NCBI GenBank assembly: GCA_904501755.1 | Contig: CAJGBV010000011.1 | Span: forward strand, 3,616 to 67,615 | Reading direction: 5' to 3' | DNA: 64,000 nucleotides | Source: Clostridiaceae bacterium | Lineage (GTDB): Bacteria; Bacillota; Clostridia; Oscillospirales; Acutalibacteraceae | Part shown: positions 26,863 to 35,584 of the stretch, piece by piece | How the letters are laid out: every line of letters starts with the position of its first letter | Numbering within the stretch: position 1 is the stretch's first letter | Made by a program: the position numbers and the translations under genes | The notes under the pieces: model-generated | Databases searched by the model: none | What the model saw: the letters and a program-made list of their open reading frames with translations, nothing else | Told to the model about the DNA's origin: nothing

Positions 26863-27530
26863 GCCATTTTTTCATTGAGCATATAAAATAGCCTTATTGA
26901 TATAACCACAAGAACAAAAAGAATCACATAATAAAGAGGAATTATTTCTTTTCCAAAAAGAGCAGAGGGAATATATGCAAATAGCAGTTCATAAATAAAA
27001 ATACCTTTACCGCCGTAAAACCAGTTTCTAAGCAGTAATACCCTCACACCAGATAGTATAAGACCGCCTACAATAACCCAGCCCGTATGTTTTTTGTACC
27101 TTTTTTCACTTATAAGCAAAAGCCCACAAAACAGCAATGCCCCGTGACATATTACCGAGGCGGCAATACTGAAAACACTGTAACCCGCATATACCTTTGC
27201 CCCAAGAAAAATTCCGTTTAAAAAATAACAGGCACCTGCCAATACTCCCGCATAGGCTCCCCAGGAGCGAATAAAATTAAGTCTTAACAAAACTATTATG
27301 GGCAAAACAAAATAGGTCACTGCCGAGAACTCAACAGGTATACGTACTCTGTCGTTAGTTACCGACTCAAAAGTATAGCGTATTATATTAAAGGCAAGAA
27401 GCAGAACGCAAAAGGCATTAAGAACTCTGCGTTTTACCCTTTCAGGCACAAACAAAAGGCGGCGGACGGTAATAAGAATTACTGCCGGAACCGCCGCCGA
27501 TATTACATTCACCAGTATCAATCGGTTCAC
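26847..27530 (-). CDS. Hypothetical membrane protein
   Basis: A 227-residue protein with six or seven hydrophobic segments separated by short Arg/Lys-rich loops (RRLLFVPERVKRR, EKRYKKHTG), so an inner-membrane topology is expected. No catalytic motif stands out and I do not recognise the family; a distant resemblance to YwaF/TMEM164-like membrane proteins is possible. The GTG start at 27530 is uncertain, since no clear ribosome site precedes it and a GTG at 27494 also fits. A hairpin (CCGAAA..TTTCGG) sits between it and the upstream 550-residue membrane protein gene, so it may be read at a lower level from the same leftward transcript. Confidence 0.6.
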   Translation of the reverse strand: MNRLILVNVISAAVPAVILITVRRLLFVPERVKRRVLNAFCVLLLAFNIIRYTFESVTNDRVRIPVEFSAVTYFVLPIIVLLRLNFIRSWGAYAGVLAGACYFLNGIFLGAKVYAGYSVFSIAASVICHGALLFCGLLLISEKRYKKHTGWVIVGGLILSGVRVLLLRNWFYGGKGIFIYELLFAYIPSALFGKEIIPLYYVILFVLVVISIRLFYMLNEKMAKEEP

Positions 27531-27564
27531 CCCGAAATAGTATGTTTCGGTTTTGGTGAATTAT

Positions 27565-29217
27565 TTATTTTATAGCTATATCATTTACAGTTATTTTTCC
27601 ATTTTCCTCACTGTAGGCAATTTCAATCTCATTACCCACATTTAAAAATGGTAATTTGTCATTCATATTAACCTCTACAATGAAAATTTTATCACTGTCT
27701 GTCAGTTTAATATAATAGCAGGTATTACCCTCTACTACTGCACTTTCTATCTTATCAACAACACCGCTGATATTTTGCTGTGCCTTGTCGGAAAGCTGCA
27801 CATCCTCAGTTTTAAGCTTTGAAAGATAATTTATTCTGCTTTCCTCAACGGTGTTTCCCGTTCCTACTATCTGATACTGCTGAACATCAACAAAAGCATA
27901 CATTTTTACCAGTCCTGCAGAATCCTTAAGTGCCATAAAATAGGTGGGACGGTCAGCAACGTTAAGAAGAAGCGGAAATGTTGCTCTATATCCTAAATGC
28001 TGTACCTGACCCTGAGCAGAGCTCATTGCCGAATATTCCTCGGCTCCGGGTACGGCATAGTATCTTGTTTCCTTTGTTCTGAGATTTGTCAGTACAAAGC
28101 CCACATTGGATTCATCGCTTGTTACCGAGGTTATTCCTGTGTAAAGCCATACATCGTCATTTATAGCAAGGTAATTATAGCCATCGGTTGGCTGTAGAAC
28201 ACCCTTTTGACCGAAAATAGAATTAAGCCAACCCGAACGGTATTTTCCGTTATAGACAAGCTGTTGTAAAACCATATCAGATTCATACACCTGATCAACC
28301 CAAGTAGGAACATCTGCTACATCGTAATATTTGCTCTCGCCTGTCTGAGCGTCAAACAGCACCGCACCGCCTATATCCTCACCGCTGAAAAGACCTATTT
28401 TATATTCAACGGTAGAGGCTACCCAGTAAGGTGTGCCATTATCATCTATTTCAAAGGAAATGTCACCGAAAATTTTTGTAGGATACTCAAAACGGAGTTT
28501 TCTTCTTATATTGCGCATAAAATATTCGCTTTCGGAGTATTTAATACCATTTTCAAGACGAATAAGACTTGTATCCTGTGTTGTCATATCTACCATTATA
28601 TAAGCAGGAATACCCTCTTTTTGATTGTTAAGCCATTTAATAGCATCACCATAACGCAGAGGAGTAACCCTTACAGGTCTGCCGTTATAGTTTATCTGGG
28701 TGTAAATCTCTTCAATTTCAAACTGAGAAACAAGGTCAGACATTTCGCCTAATTTTCTTTGTCCCAAACGGGAGGCGGTATCCTTGTCAACAACGGGAAT
28801 CTGTTCACGGCTGATTTCGCTGACTTCGGCTATAAAATCCCCATCCTGCATAGTGATTAGCTCATTATATCTTGAAGCATTAAAAAACTGCGCACCGATA
28901 ACATTGCCCACCAAGAAAAATATGGCTACAACGGCTAAAATACCGCAACCGATTTTAACAGGAAGCTTAAAGGCTTTAAATTTCTTTATAAACCTTGTAG
29001 TGATTTTTTCATTATCAACCACTACCTTTGTTCCCTTAAAGACAGAGAAAATATCGGAAAAGGCACAAATCACCAATACCGCAATGACAGCAAAAATAAG
29101 ATAGGAATAAAACTGCGGACTTCTTAAATTAAGGGGTGGCAGCATAAACCAGTAGCCCGCAAAAAGAACCACCGCACTAAGCAATATTTTTATAATAGCC
29201 AGTGTAAATTTTTTCAT
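27565..29217 (-). CDS. Large membrane-anchored extracytoplasmic protein, unknown function
   Basis: A 550-residue protein with three hydrophobic segments in the first ~130 residues (around 5-28, 35-58 and 90-112), then a ~430-residue soluble part. The soluble part is rich in beta-prone sequence, with repeated elements such as FEIDDNGTPYWVASTVEYKI, VLFDAQTGESKYYDV and NDDVWLYTGITS. The latter resemble PepSY/YpeB-like strands that contact peptidoglycan enzymes, but this is only an impression. Its ATG overlaps the stop of the carboxypeptidase-like gene by 4 nt (ATGA), so translation is coupled and the two products may act together at the cell wall (inference). I do not recognise a named family with confidence. 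Confidence 0.7.
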   Translation of the reverse strand: MKKFTLAIIKILLSAVVLFAGYWFMLPPLNLRSPQFYSYLIFAVIAVLVICAFSDIFSVFKGTKVVVDNEKITTRFIKKFKAFKLPVKIGCGILAVVAIFFLVGNVIGAQFFNASRYNELITMQDGDFIAEVSEISREQIPVVDKDTASRLGQRKLGEMSDLVSQFEIEEIYTQINYNGRPVRVTPLRYGDAIKWLNNQKEGIPAYIMVDMTTQDTSLIRLENGIKYSESEYFMRNIRRKLRFEYPTKIFGDISFEIDDNGTPYWVASTVEYKIGLFSGEDIGGAVLFDAQTGESKYYDVADVPTWVDQVYESDMVLQQLVYNGKYRSGWLNSIFGQKGVLQPTDGYNYLAINDDVWLYTGITSVTSDESNVGFVLTNLRTKETRYYAVPGAEEYSAMSSAQGQVQHLGYRATFPLLLNVADRPTYFMALKDSAGLVKMYAFVDVQQYQIVGTGNTVEESRINYLSKLKTEDVQLSDKAQQNISGVVDKIESAVVEGNTCYYIKLTDSDKIFIVEVNMNDKLPFLNVGNEIEIAYSEENGKITVNDIAIK

Positions 29218-30626
29218 TCTTCATCAAATCCTCCGTTTTCTTCATTATTATATTCAGGTCTGCCCGCTTTTTTTCTCTTTTGCTTCATTTTTTCCTTTTT
29301 AAGAAGCTCTTTTTCCTCATCATAAGGAATATACTTCATCTTACGGCGTTTCTTTTTTCCCGAGGAATTTATAACTATAATATACCCTACAACTGCGATT
29401 ATTATAATAATTGCTATTATCGAAATTATCTTAAAGGCGGTTGAAATAAGAATTTTTCTGATAAAATCAAAAAACACCAAAAATCCGTTAGCCTCTATAC
29501 TGTTACCTGCCACAAGATTTACAGTTCCTATAACCGTTTCGGCATAAACCACATCTGCAGTACCGAGTATATCGCCCTTTTTAACAGGCGCATCTACCGT
29601 TTCTCCGTTAAGCTTTGGTTTAATAATAAGGGTGGAGTTATCCGCTTCTTTAGGAAGAATTGATGTGAGTTGTTTTTCCGGATAAAGAGAAACATAATCA
29701 TAATCTGTAGAAAGGCGTACAGTCATCTCGGTAACAGGTACCGATATATCTAAAACCGCCTTGTATTCAAAATTATTAAATGCCCATCGAAACATTTCCC
29801 TTGCGGTCTGAAATCTTGTTTCGGTTTCATTGGGACAGCCCATAAGCACCGCAATGTATCTATAGCCCTTGTACTGAGCCGTTGCAGTAAGGCATCTTCC
29901 TGCTTCATCGGTTTTTCCTGTTTTAGTACCTGTGCAGTAAGCATAAAAATAGTTAGTGTTGGAGTCAATCATATAGTTTGTGGTAACTATAGTTCTTTCA
30001 TTACGCATATTGGTTGCTTTCATTGTATATCTGGACTTGCCCGTTATTTCAGCAAATACAGGATATTTATTTATAGCATACTCGGTAAGTGTAACTATAT
30101 CTCTTACTGTGGTATAGTTCTGTTCACTGTGAAGACCGATAGGGTCGGTATAATGTGTTCCGCCAAGTCCCAGTTCCTGAGCCTTTTTATTCATAAGTTC
30201 TACAAAAGCTTCAACGCTTCCCGCTACCGCCTCACAGTAGGAATAAATAGCATCACCCGCCGAGGACACCAGCATAGCCGCAAGGGCGTCCTTACCGTTA
30301 AGGGTTTCGCCGATTTTAAGCTGAAGCTGAGGAACACCTGTACCCAAATTCTTTTTATAGGCACTTTCGGTCATAGTGACGGTAAAACCCTCAAGGTCGC
30401 TTACCTTATCCATTATAACAACAGCCGCCATTATCTGTGTCATAGAGGCGGGATATACCTTTTCATCTATATTTTTTCCGTAAATAAGCTCACCGGTATC
30501 AAGGCTATAGAGTGCCGCAGACTTTGCAGGAACCTCAAAAGTGCTTATTTCATAAGCGTTTACACCGATACCAAGGCTGAAAATTAAAAAAATTGTTAAA
30601 ATTAATGAAAAAATTCTTTTTTTCAT
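29214..30626 (-). CDS. D,D-carboxypeptidase (DacA/DacF) homologue with altered catalytic motifs
   Basis: A 470-residue low-molecular-weight PBP homologue: signal peptide (1-24), S11 peptidase-like domain (~30-275), C-terminal PBP5-like beta domain (~290-390), then a membrane anchor (~405-430) and a Lys-rich cytoplasmic tail. The key motifs are unusual. SxxK reads S61-M-T-Q64, so the catalytic Lys is Gln, and SxN reads S122-A-G124. Only K235-T-G is intact. True D-Ala-D-Ala carboxypeptidases need the Lys for acylation, so this protein is probably inactive or has another role, for example peptidoglycan binding or scaffolding (inference). The fold-level match is firm (DPIGLHSEQNYTTVRD, TDEAGRCLTATA). 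It overlaps the next gene by 4 nt. Confidence 0.88.
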   Translation of the reverse strand: MKKRIFSLILTIFLIFSLGIGVNAYEISTFEVPAKSAALYSLDTGELIYGKNIDEKVYPASMTQIMAAVVIMDKVSDLEGFTVTMTESAYKKNLGTGVPQLQLKIGETLNGKDALAAMLVSSAGDAIYSYCEAVAGSVEAFVELMNKKAQELGLGGTHYTDPIGLHSEQNYTTVRDIVTLTEYAINKYPVFAEITGKSRYTMKATNMRNERTIVTTNYMIDSNTNYFYAYCTGTKTGKTDEAGRCLTATAQYKGYRYIAVLMGCPNETETRFQTAREMFRWAFNNFEYKAVLDISVPVTEMTVRLSTDYDYVSLYPEKQLTSILPKEADNSTLIIKPKLNGETVDAPVKKGDILGTADVVYAETVIGTVNLVAGNSIEANGFLVFFDFIRKILISTAFKIISIIAIIIIIAVVGYIIVINSSGKKKRRKMKYIPYDEEKELLKKEKMKQKRKKAGRPEYNNEENGGFDEE

Positions 30627-30718
30627 AGAAAATTCCCCTAAAATATAGTATACTATGATTATACTATATATTTCATTAAAGTTAAAGTGTTTTATTTTAT
30701 AAAAAAGGAGGAAGGGCT

Positions 30719-31402
30719 ATGGTTTATATTACAGGTGATATGCATGGTGATATTGACCGTCTGTTTGACCGTCAGTGGAGTAAGCTTAAAGCCGGTGACA
30801 TTATAATTGTCTGCGGTGATTTCGGCTTTTTGTGGAATGGTTCCAAGCAGGAAAAGGATGTTATCAAATATCTTTCCACCCGTAAATACACCGTTGCTTT
30901 TCTTGACGGAACCCACGATAATTTTGATGCAATTTATAAATGCCGTCAAACAGTATGGAAGGGTGGTCTTGTTCACCGAATAGGCGACAACCTTTATCAC
31001 CTTTGCAGAGGTCAGATTTATAAAATAGACGGTATGTCAATTTTTGCCTTTGGCGGAGGAGAGAGCGTAGATAAGGATATGCGCGTGGAACAGGGCAACT
31101 GGTGGCGCCAGGAAATCGCCACCCCCGCCGAGATGACTCAAGGCGCAAAAACGCTGGATGAAGCAGGCAGAACCGTTGACTATATTCTCACTCACGAACC
31201 CCCTGCGCCTGTAAAAAGTGCAATGCAGTTACGTAGAGGCGAGGTTGAGCTTATTACCAAAACCAATGGTTATTTTGACCGCATAAGCCGTCTGTGCAAT
31301 TTTAAACACTGGTACTTTGGCTCTCTCCACGAGGACCGTATGATTACCCCTAAGCATACCTGTGTTTTCAAGAAACTTATACCTCTTGAAAACAGGACTT
31401 GA
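30719..31402 (+). CDS. Calcineurin-like metallophosphoesterase
   Basis: A 227-residue single-domain protein. Metal-binding motifs are visible in order: GDMHGD (residues 6-11), VCGDFGF, LDGTHDNFD (in place of GNHD/E), and ILTHEPP near residue 160. KTNGYFDRISR and HWYFGSLHEDR supply the late His residues. It would hydrolyse a phosphoester; the substrate is unknown. It starts with AAGGAGG seven bases before the ATG and diverges from the carboxypeptidase homologue. The PASTA pseudokinase gene follows 48 bp later, with its own -10 in the gap. Confidence 0.85.
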   Translation: MVYITGDMHGDIDRLFDRQWSKLKAGDIIIVCGDFGFLWNGSKQEKDVIKYLSTRKYTVAFLDGTHDNFDAIYKCRQTVWKGGLVHRIGDNLYHLCRGQIYKIDGMSIFAFGGGESVDKDMRVEQGNWWRQEIATPAEMTQGAKTLDEAGRTVDYILTHEPPAPVKSAMQLRRGEVELITKTNGYFDRISRLCNFKHWYFGSLHEDRMITPKHTCVFKKLIPLENRT

Positions 31403-31450
31403 CAGGTGTGATATAATAGTATTGTAATTAACAGAGAAAGGATACCTTTT

Positions 31451-33172
31451 ATGCTTACTTTCGATAAACTTTGTATGGGTTGTATGAATGATAATGGCGG
31501 TGAAGCCACCTGCCCTATTTGCGGCTATGTTGCCGATACACCTAATCCCGAAGGTGCAATGCCTGTAAAAACCCGTATTCACGGCAGATATATTTTAGGA
31601 AAAGCCACCGAAATCAACGGTGAAGGCATCACCTATATAGGCTGGGATAACGATACCAGCACCATTGTAAACATCCGTGAGTTTTTCCCTGTACCCTTAA
31701 GCAAACGAAATGACGATCTTTCGGTAGGAATAGTTGAGGGCAATGAATATTTTTACAATGCCGCACTTCTCGATTTTATAGAGCTTGGCAAAAATCTAAG
31801 GGAAATTTCCATTCCTGCTATTCCTCAGGTTTGCGATATTATAGAGTGCAACAGCACCGCTTATATTATAACCAAATCTATTGCAGGAATAACACTTCGT
31901 GAATTTTTACTGCGAAACGGCTCGACTCTTTCCTGGGAACAGGCTCGTCCTCTTTTCATGCCCTTTTTGTCTGCTCTTATTTCTCTTCACAGCAAGGGCA
32001 TAATTCACGGCGGCATTTCTCCTGAAACCATTGTGGTAGGTAGGGACGGAAAGCTTCGTCTTACAGGCTTTGCTATTAGTCAGCTCAGAAAATCAAGCAG
32101 CCCCATAAACTCTCAGATTTTCCCGGGCTATGCAGCTATTGAGCAATACGAAAGCACAGAACAGGGCATTACCGAGGCTACCGATGTATACGGCTTTGCC
32201 GCTACCCTTTTCAGAGTACTTATGGGTTCTACCCTTCCGGAAGCTAACGAGCGTATTACCGACGACAAGATGTCCATTCCCTCAAAAATCGCTCAATCAC
32301 TTCCTCAGTCTGTTCTTGTCTGCCTTGCCGATGCACTGCAGATTCTCTATGAAAACAGAACAAAGACTATGGAGGACTTTAAATTAGATATAGCCCCTGC
32401 TATTGATTCCACTGCCGGATTTGTGGTAGATAAGGCACAGGCAAAAGATAAAAACGCAGAAAAATCCATTACCAAAAAGGAAACAAGCAAAGCAAAAAAG
32501 GACACCTCTGCACGCAAGTACGCAATTATAGCCGCCTCCATTACAGCAGGTATTTTCCTTATTATTGCTCTTATTTTCTGGTTAATTATCGGCAAACCCT
32601 TTGCAAAAGACCCTCAAACTGAAACCCCCTCCAGCTCAAGCAGTATTATAAGTGAGGTTGAAAGCTCCTCGGTTCCTGCAAGTACAGGTGAAAAGCTGCT
32701 TACCGTTCCCGATTTTACCGCACTTAATTTAAGTTTTGAGGAAATCAGCAACGAATATCCCGATTTCAAATATGTTGTACTTGGCAAAAAATATTCTTCT
32801 AAGAGTGCGGGAATTGTTGTGGCTCAGGATATAAAGGTAGGCAGTCAGGTAAAGCGTGATACCACTATTTATCTGACAGTAAGTCTTGGTCCCGAAACCC
32901 TTACTGTTCCCGAGCTTAAAGGCAAAACCCGTGACGAAGCAATTCTTGAACTTTATAAAAAAGGCTTCCTTTACCACAACATTTACGAGGTGCCAATTGA
33001 AGATAGCTCGGTTGACTTCAACTGCATTGTAAAAACCGACCCCGCTGTTGGTTCAACAATAAATCCTGAAGCAACCTTAAAAATTTACTACAGCAATGTA
33101 CAAAAGACACCTGATACCCCTGCAGGTACAACAGGTAACACCACAAATAATCAAGGTAACACAAACAGATAA
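31451..33172 (+). CDS. PASTA-domain protein kinase homologue, predicted pseudokinase
   Basis: A 573-residue protein. A zinc-ribbon-like start has C8-x2-C11 and C21-x2-C24. A kinase-like domain covers ~45-320, then a Ser/Lys linker, one membrane helix (~356-380), and about two PASTA repeats outside (~417-550). Relatives in clostridia have VAIKEYFP, HRD and DFG; here the corresponding places read VNIREFFP (R76), H186-G-G and T205-G-F, and the Gly-rich loop is eroded (EINGEGITY). The lost Asp residues predict no phosphotransfer. PASTA repeats bind muropeptides and beta-lactams, so it may act as a wall sensor or scaffold (inference). An extended -10 (TGATATAAT) and AGAAAGGAT precede it. It ends at a strong terminator. 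Confidence 0.88.
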   Translation: MLTFDKLCMGCMNDNGGEATCPICGYVADTPNPEGAMPVKTRIHGRYILGKATEINGEGITYIGWDNDTSTIVNIREFFPVPLSKRNDDLSVGIVEGNEYFYNAALLDFIELGKNLREISIPAIPQVCDIIECNSTAYIITKSIAGITLREFLLRNGSTLSWEQARPLFMPFLSALISLHSKGIIHGGISPETIVVGRDGKLRLTGFAISQLRKSSSPINSQIFPGYAAIEQYESTEQGITEATDVYGFAATLFRVLMGSTLPEANERITDDKMSIPSKIAQSLPQSVLVCLADALQILYENRTKTMEDFKLDIAPAIDSTAGFVVDKAQAKDKNAEKSITKKETSKAKKDTSARKYAIIAASITAGIFLIIALIFWLIIGKPFAKDPQTETPSSSSSIISEVESSSVPASTGEKLLTVPDFTALNLSFEEISNEYPDFKYVVLGKKYSSKSAGIVVAQDIKVGSQVKRDTTIYLTVSLGPETLTVPELKGKTRDEAILELYKKGFLYHNIYEVPIEDSSVDFNCIVKTDPAVGSTINPEATLKIYYSNVQKTPDTPAGTTGNTTNNQGNTNR

Positions 33173-33210
33173 AAAAATCCCGCACGGTAAAAACTGTGCG
33201 GGATTTTTTT
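33172..33210. terminator. Bidirectional terminator (pseudokinase / gpmI)
   Basis: A stem CCCGCACGGT / ACTGTGCGGG with flanking A7 and T7 runs between two convergent stops. Confidence 0.92.
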
Positions 33211-33223
33211 GTTGTATTATTTT

Positions 33224-34741
33224 TTATTTAATAATAAGACTTTCGCCATCCATTTCAGCAGGTTTTTCAAGACCGAGTACAGTTAGCATAGAGGGAATAA
33301 TATCGGCAAGTCTGCCGCCCTCTTTCAACTTACAGTCATAACCTACAACACAGAAAGGAACAGGATTTGTTGTATGAGGAGTAAATGGATTTCCGTCCTC
33401 TCCTACCATACAGTCAGCGTTTCCGTGGTCGGCTGTAATAAATACAACACCGCCCATTTCCTTAGTTGCCTTAACGACTCTGCCCACACAGCTATCAACT
33501 GCTTCAACAGCCTTAACTGCGGCATCAAATATACCTGTATGTCCAACCATATCACAGTTGGCAAAGTTAAGGATAACAGCGTCATATTTACCCGAAAGTA
33601 TCTGCTCACAAACGGCATCACAAACAGGATATGCGCTCATTTCAGGCATAAGGTCAAAGGTGGGAACATCGGGGGACTGAATAAGAATTCTGTCTTCTCC
33701 CTCAAATGTTTTTTCTTCACCGCCGTTAAAGAAGAAGGTAACATGAGCATATTTCTGAGTTTCTGCTATACGAAGCTGGGTCATATTTTTACTTGCAAGA
33801 TACTCACCAAAGGTCATTTTAAGCTCTTCGGGTGGGAAAGCAACACTTACATTAGGCATTGTTTCGTCATACTGAGTCATACAAACATAGGTAAGCGGCA
33901 TATAACCCATTTTTCTTTCAAAGCCGTCAAAAGCCTCGTCAACGAAAGCACGGGTAAACTGTCTTGCTCTATCGGGACGGAAGTTAAAGGAAATAACACT
34001 GTCACCCGATTTAATCATACCGTCTTTATCAATAACAGTAGGAAGAACGAATTCATCGGTTACATCATTCTTATAAGACTCTTCAACTGCAGCAGCGGCA
34101 TCAGTAGCCTCTACGCCCTCGCCGTAAACCATAGCGGCATAAGCCTTTTCAACTCTATCCCAGGCAAAATCTCTGTCCATAGCATAGTATCTACCCATAA
34201 GGGAAGCCACCTTACCAACACCAAGAGAAGCCATTTTATTTTCAAGGTCGCGGATAAAGCCTGCGCCTGAAGTGGTAGAAACGTCACGTCCGTCTAAAAG
34301 ACAGTGAACATACACCTTTTTAAGACCATACTGCTTAGCCATCTCTAAAATACCATAGAGATGCTCAATATGGCTGTGCACACCGCCGTCGGAAAGCAGA
34401 CCTATCATATGAAGAGCGCTGTCATTTTTTACACAGTTCTCCATAGCATTTTTCATAGCCTCAATCTCGAAAAATTTACCATCCTTTATGGACTTCGAGA
34501 TTTTAACAAGCATCTGATAAACAACTCTGCCTGCACCGATATTAGTGTGACCTACCTCACTGTTACCCATCTGTCCGTCGGGAAGACCAACATCAAGTCC
34601 CGAAGCACCAATGGTTGTAAAGGGATTTTCAGCGAAAAGCTTTGTTAGATTAGGGGTTGCGGCATTTAATATTGCGTTGCCATCCTTGGTTTCGCGGATA
34701 CCAAAGCCGTCCATTATACATAAAACAACAGGTTTTTTCAT
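33224..34741 (-). CDS. gpmI: Phosphoglycerate mutase, cofactor-independent
   Basis: A 505-residue enzyme (usual size) interconverting 3- and 2-phosphoglycerate. The alkaline-phosphatase-type metal site begins at LCIMDGFG. The phosphorylated Ser is in GQMGNSEVGH (Ser61). HLLDGRD-like HCLLDGRDVST, FNFRPDRARQ, NCDMVGHTG and TADHGNAD supply the other ligands. The ATG at 34741 is used, with AGGTG a few bases upstream; the in-frame GTG at 34750 overlaps that site. It is the last gene of pgk-tpiA-gpmI, 18 bp after tpiA. No gap gene is adjacent. Confidence 0.97.
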   Translation of the reverse strand: MKKPVVLCIMDGFGIRETKDGNAILNAATPNLTKLFAENPFTTIGASGLDVGLPDGQMGNSEVGHTNIGAGRVVYQMLVKISKSIKDGKFFEIEAMKNAMENCVKNDSALHMIGLLSDGGVHSHIEHLYGILEMAKQYGLKKVYVHCLLDGRDVSTTSGAGFIRDLENKMASLGVGKVASLMGRYYAMDRDFAWDRVEKAYAAMVYGEGVEATDAAAAVEESYKNDVTDEFVLPTVIDKDGMIKSGDSVISFNFRPDRARQFTRAFVDEAFDGFERKMGYMPLTYVCMTQYDETMPNVSVAFPPEELKMTFGEYLASKNMTQLRIAETQKYAHVTFFFNGGEEKTFEGEDRILIQSPDVPTFDLMPEMSAYPVCDAVCEQILSGKYDAVILNFANCDMVGHTGIFDAAVKAVEAVDSCVGRVVKATKEMGGVVFITADHGNADCMVGEDGNPFTPHTTNPVPFCVVGYDCKLKEGGRLADIIPSMLTVLGLEKPAEMDGESLIIK

Positions 34742-34759
34742 TCGTTTCACCTAAAAAAA

Positions 34760-35527
34760 TTATTTACTTGCAGCCTTTACGATTACAGAGAAATCCTCTG
34801 CCTTAAGGGAAGCACCGCCGATAAGACCGCCGTCAACGTTTACCTTAGCAACAAGCTCGTCGGCATTCTTTGCATTCATAGAACCACCGTACTGAACAGT
34901 AACGGTTTCGGCAACATCCTTACCATAAACCTCAGCAATAGCCTCTCTGACATAACCATTACCCTCATCAGCCTGGTCAGCGGTAGCGGTAACGCCTGTA
35001 CCAATAGCCCATACAGGCTCATAAGCAATAATGATGTTCTTAAGCTGTTCCTTGCTAACATTTGTAAGAGCCATCTTGGTCTGGAACTTAAGAAGAGTTT
35101 CGGTATAACCGAGTTCTCTCTGCTCAAGAGTTTCGCCAACACAAACAATAGCTGTAAGTCCTGCATTTACAGCAGCAAGTGTACGAAGATTAACAGTCTG
35201 GTCGGTTTCACCGAAATACTGTCTTCTCTCGCTATGACCTACAACAACATATTTAACTCCGCACTCATTAAGCATTTCTGCAGAAATCTCGCCTGTATAA
35301 GCGCCACTTGCCTTAAAGTGTACGTTCTCAGCACCGATTTCAATATTAGAGCCCTTTGCAGCCTCAACAGCAGCAGGGATATCAACAAAAGGTACGCAAA
35401 GAACAACCTTGCAATCAGCATCTTTTACAAGAGGCTTCATTTCGTTAATAAGAGCAGTTGTCTGAGCAGGGGTGTTGTTCATTTTCCAGTTACCTGCAAT
35501 AACTGCAGTTCTTTTAGCTTTATTCAT
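34760..35527 (-). CDS. tpiA: Triosephosphate isomerase
   Basis: A 255-residue TIM barrel interconverting DHAP and glyceraldehyde 3-phosphate. AGNWKMNNT carries the catalytic Lys, VVVGHSERRQYF the His, IIAYEPVWAIGTG the Glu, and the phosphate loop reads QYGGSMNAKN and GGLIGGASL. AGGAGT precedes the ATG. Middle gene of the glycolytic operon; the 57-bp gap to pgk holds a GC hairpin. Confidence 0.98.
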   Translation of the reverse strand: MNKAKRTAVIAGNWKMNNTPAQTTALINEMKPLVKDADCKVVLCVPFVDIPAAVEAAKGSNIEIGAENVHFKASGAYTGEISAEMLNECGVKYVVVGHSERRQYFGETDQTVNLRTLAAVNAGLTAIVCVGETLEQRELGYTETLLKFQTKMALTNVSKEQLKNIIIAYEPVWAIGTGVTATADQADEGNGYVREAIAEVYGKDVAETVTVQYGGSMNAKNADELVAKVNVDGGLIGGASLKAEDFSVIVKAASK

Positions 35528-35553
35528 AATTATTACTCCTTTAACACAATAGA

Positions 35554-35574
35554 GGGCGGATGTTAACTCCGCCC
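35554..35574 (-). terminator. Intercistronic hairpin between pgk and tpiA
   Basis: A 7-bp stem GGGCGGA / TCCGCCC around TGTTAAC. In the direction of the operon no T-run follows, so it is more likely an mRNA stabiliser or partial terminator. On the other strand it is followed by T6 and would stop antisense transcription. Confidence 0.6.
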
Positions 35575-35584
35575 CTGTTTTTTA

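Noticed and set aside
33374..34270. 298-codon rightward frame opposite gpmI
   Set aside because: Shadow of a certain enzyme; no start signals.
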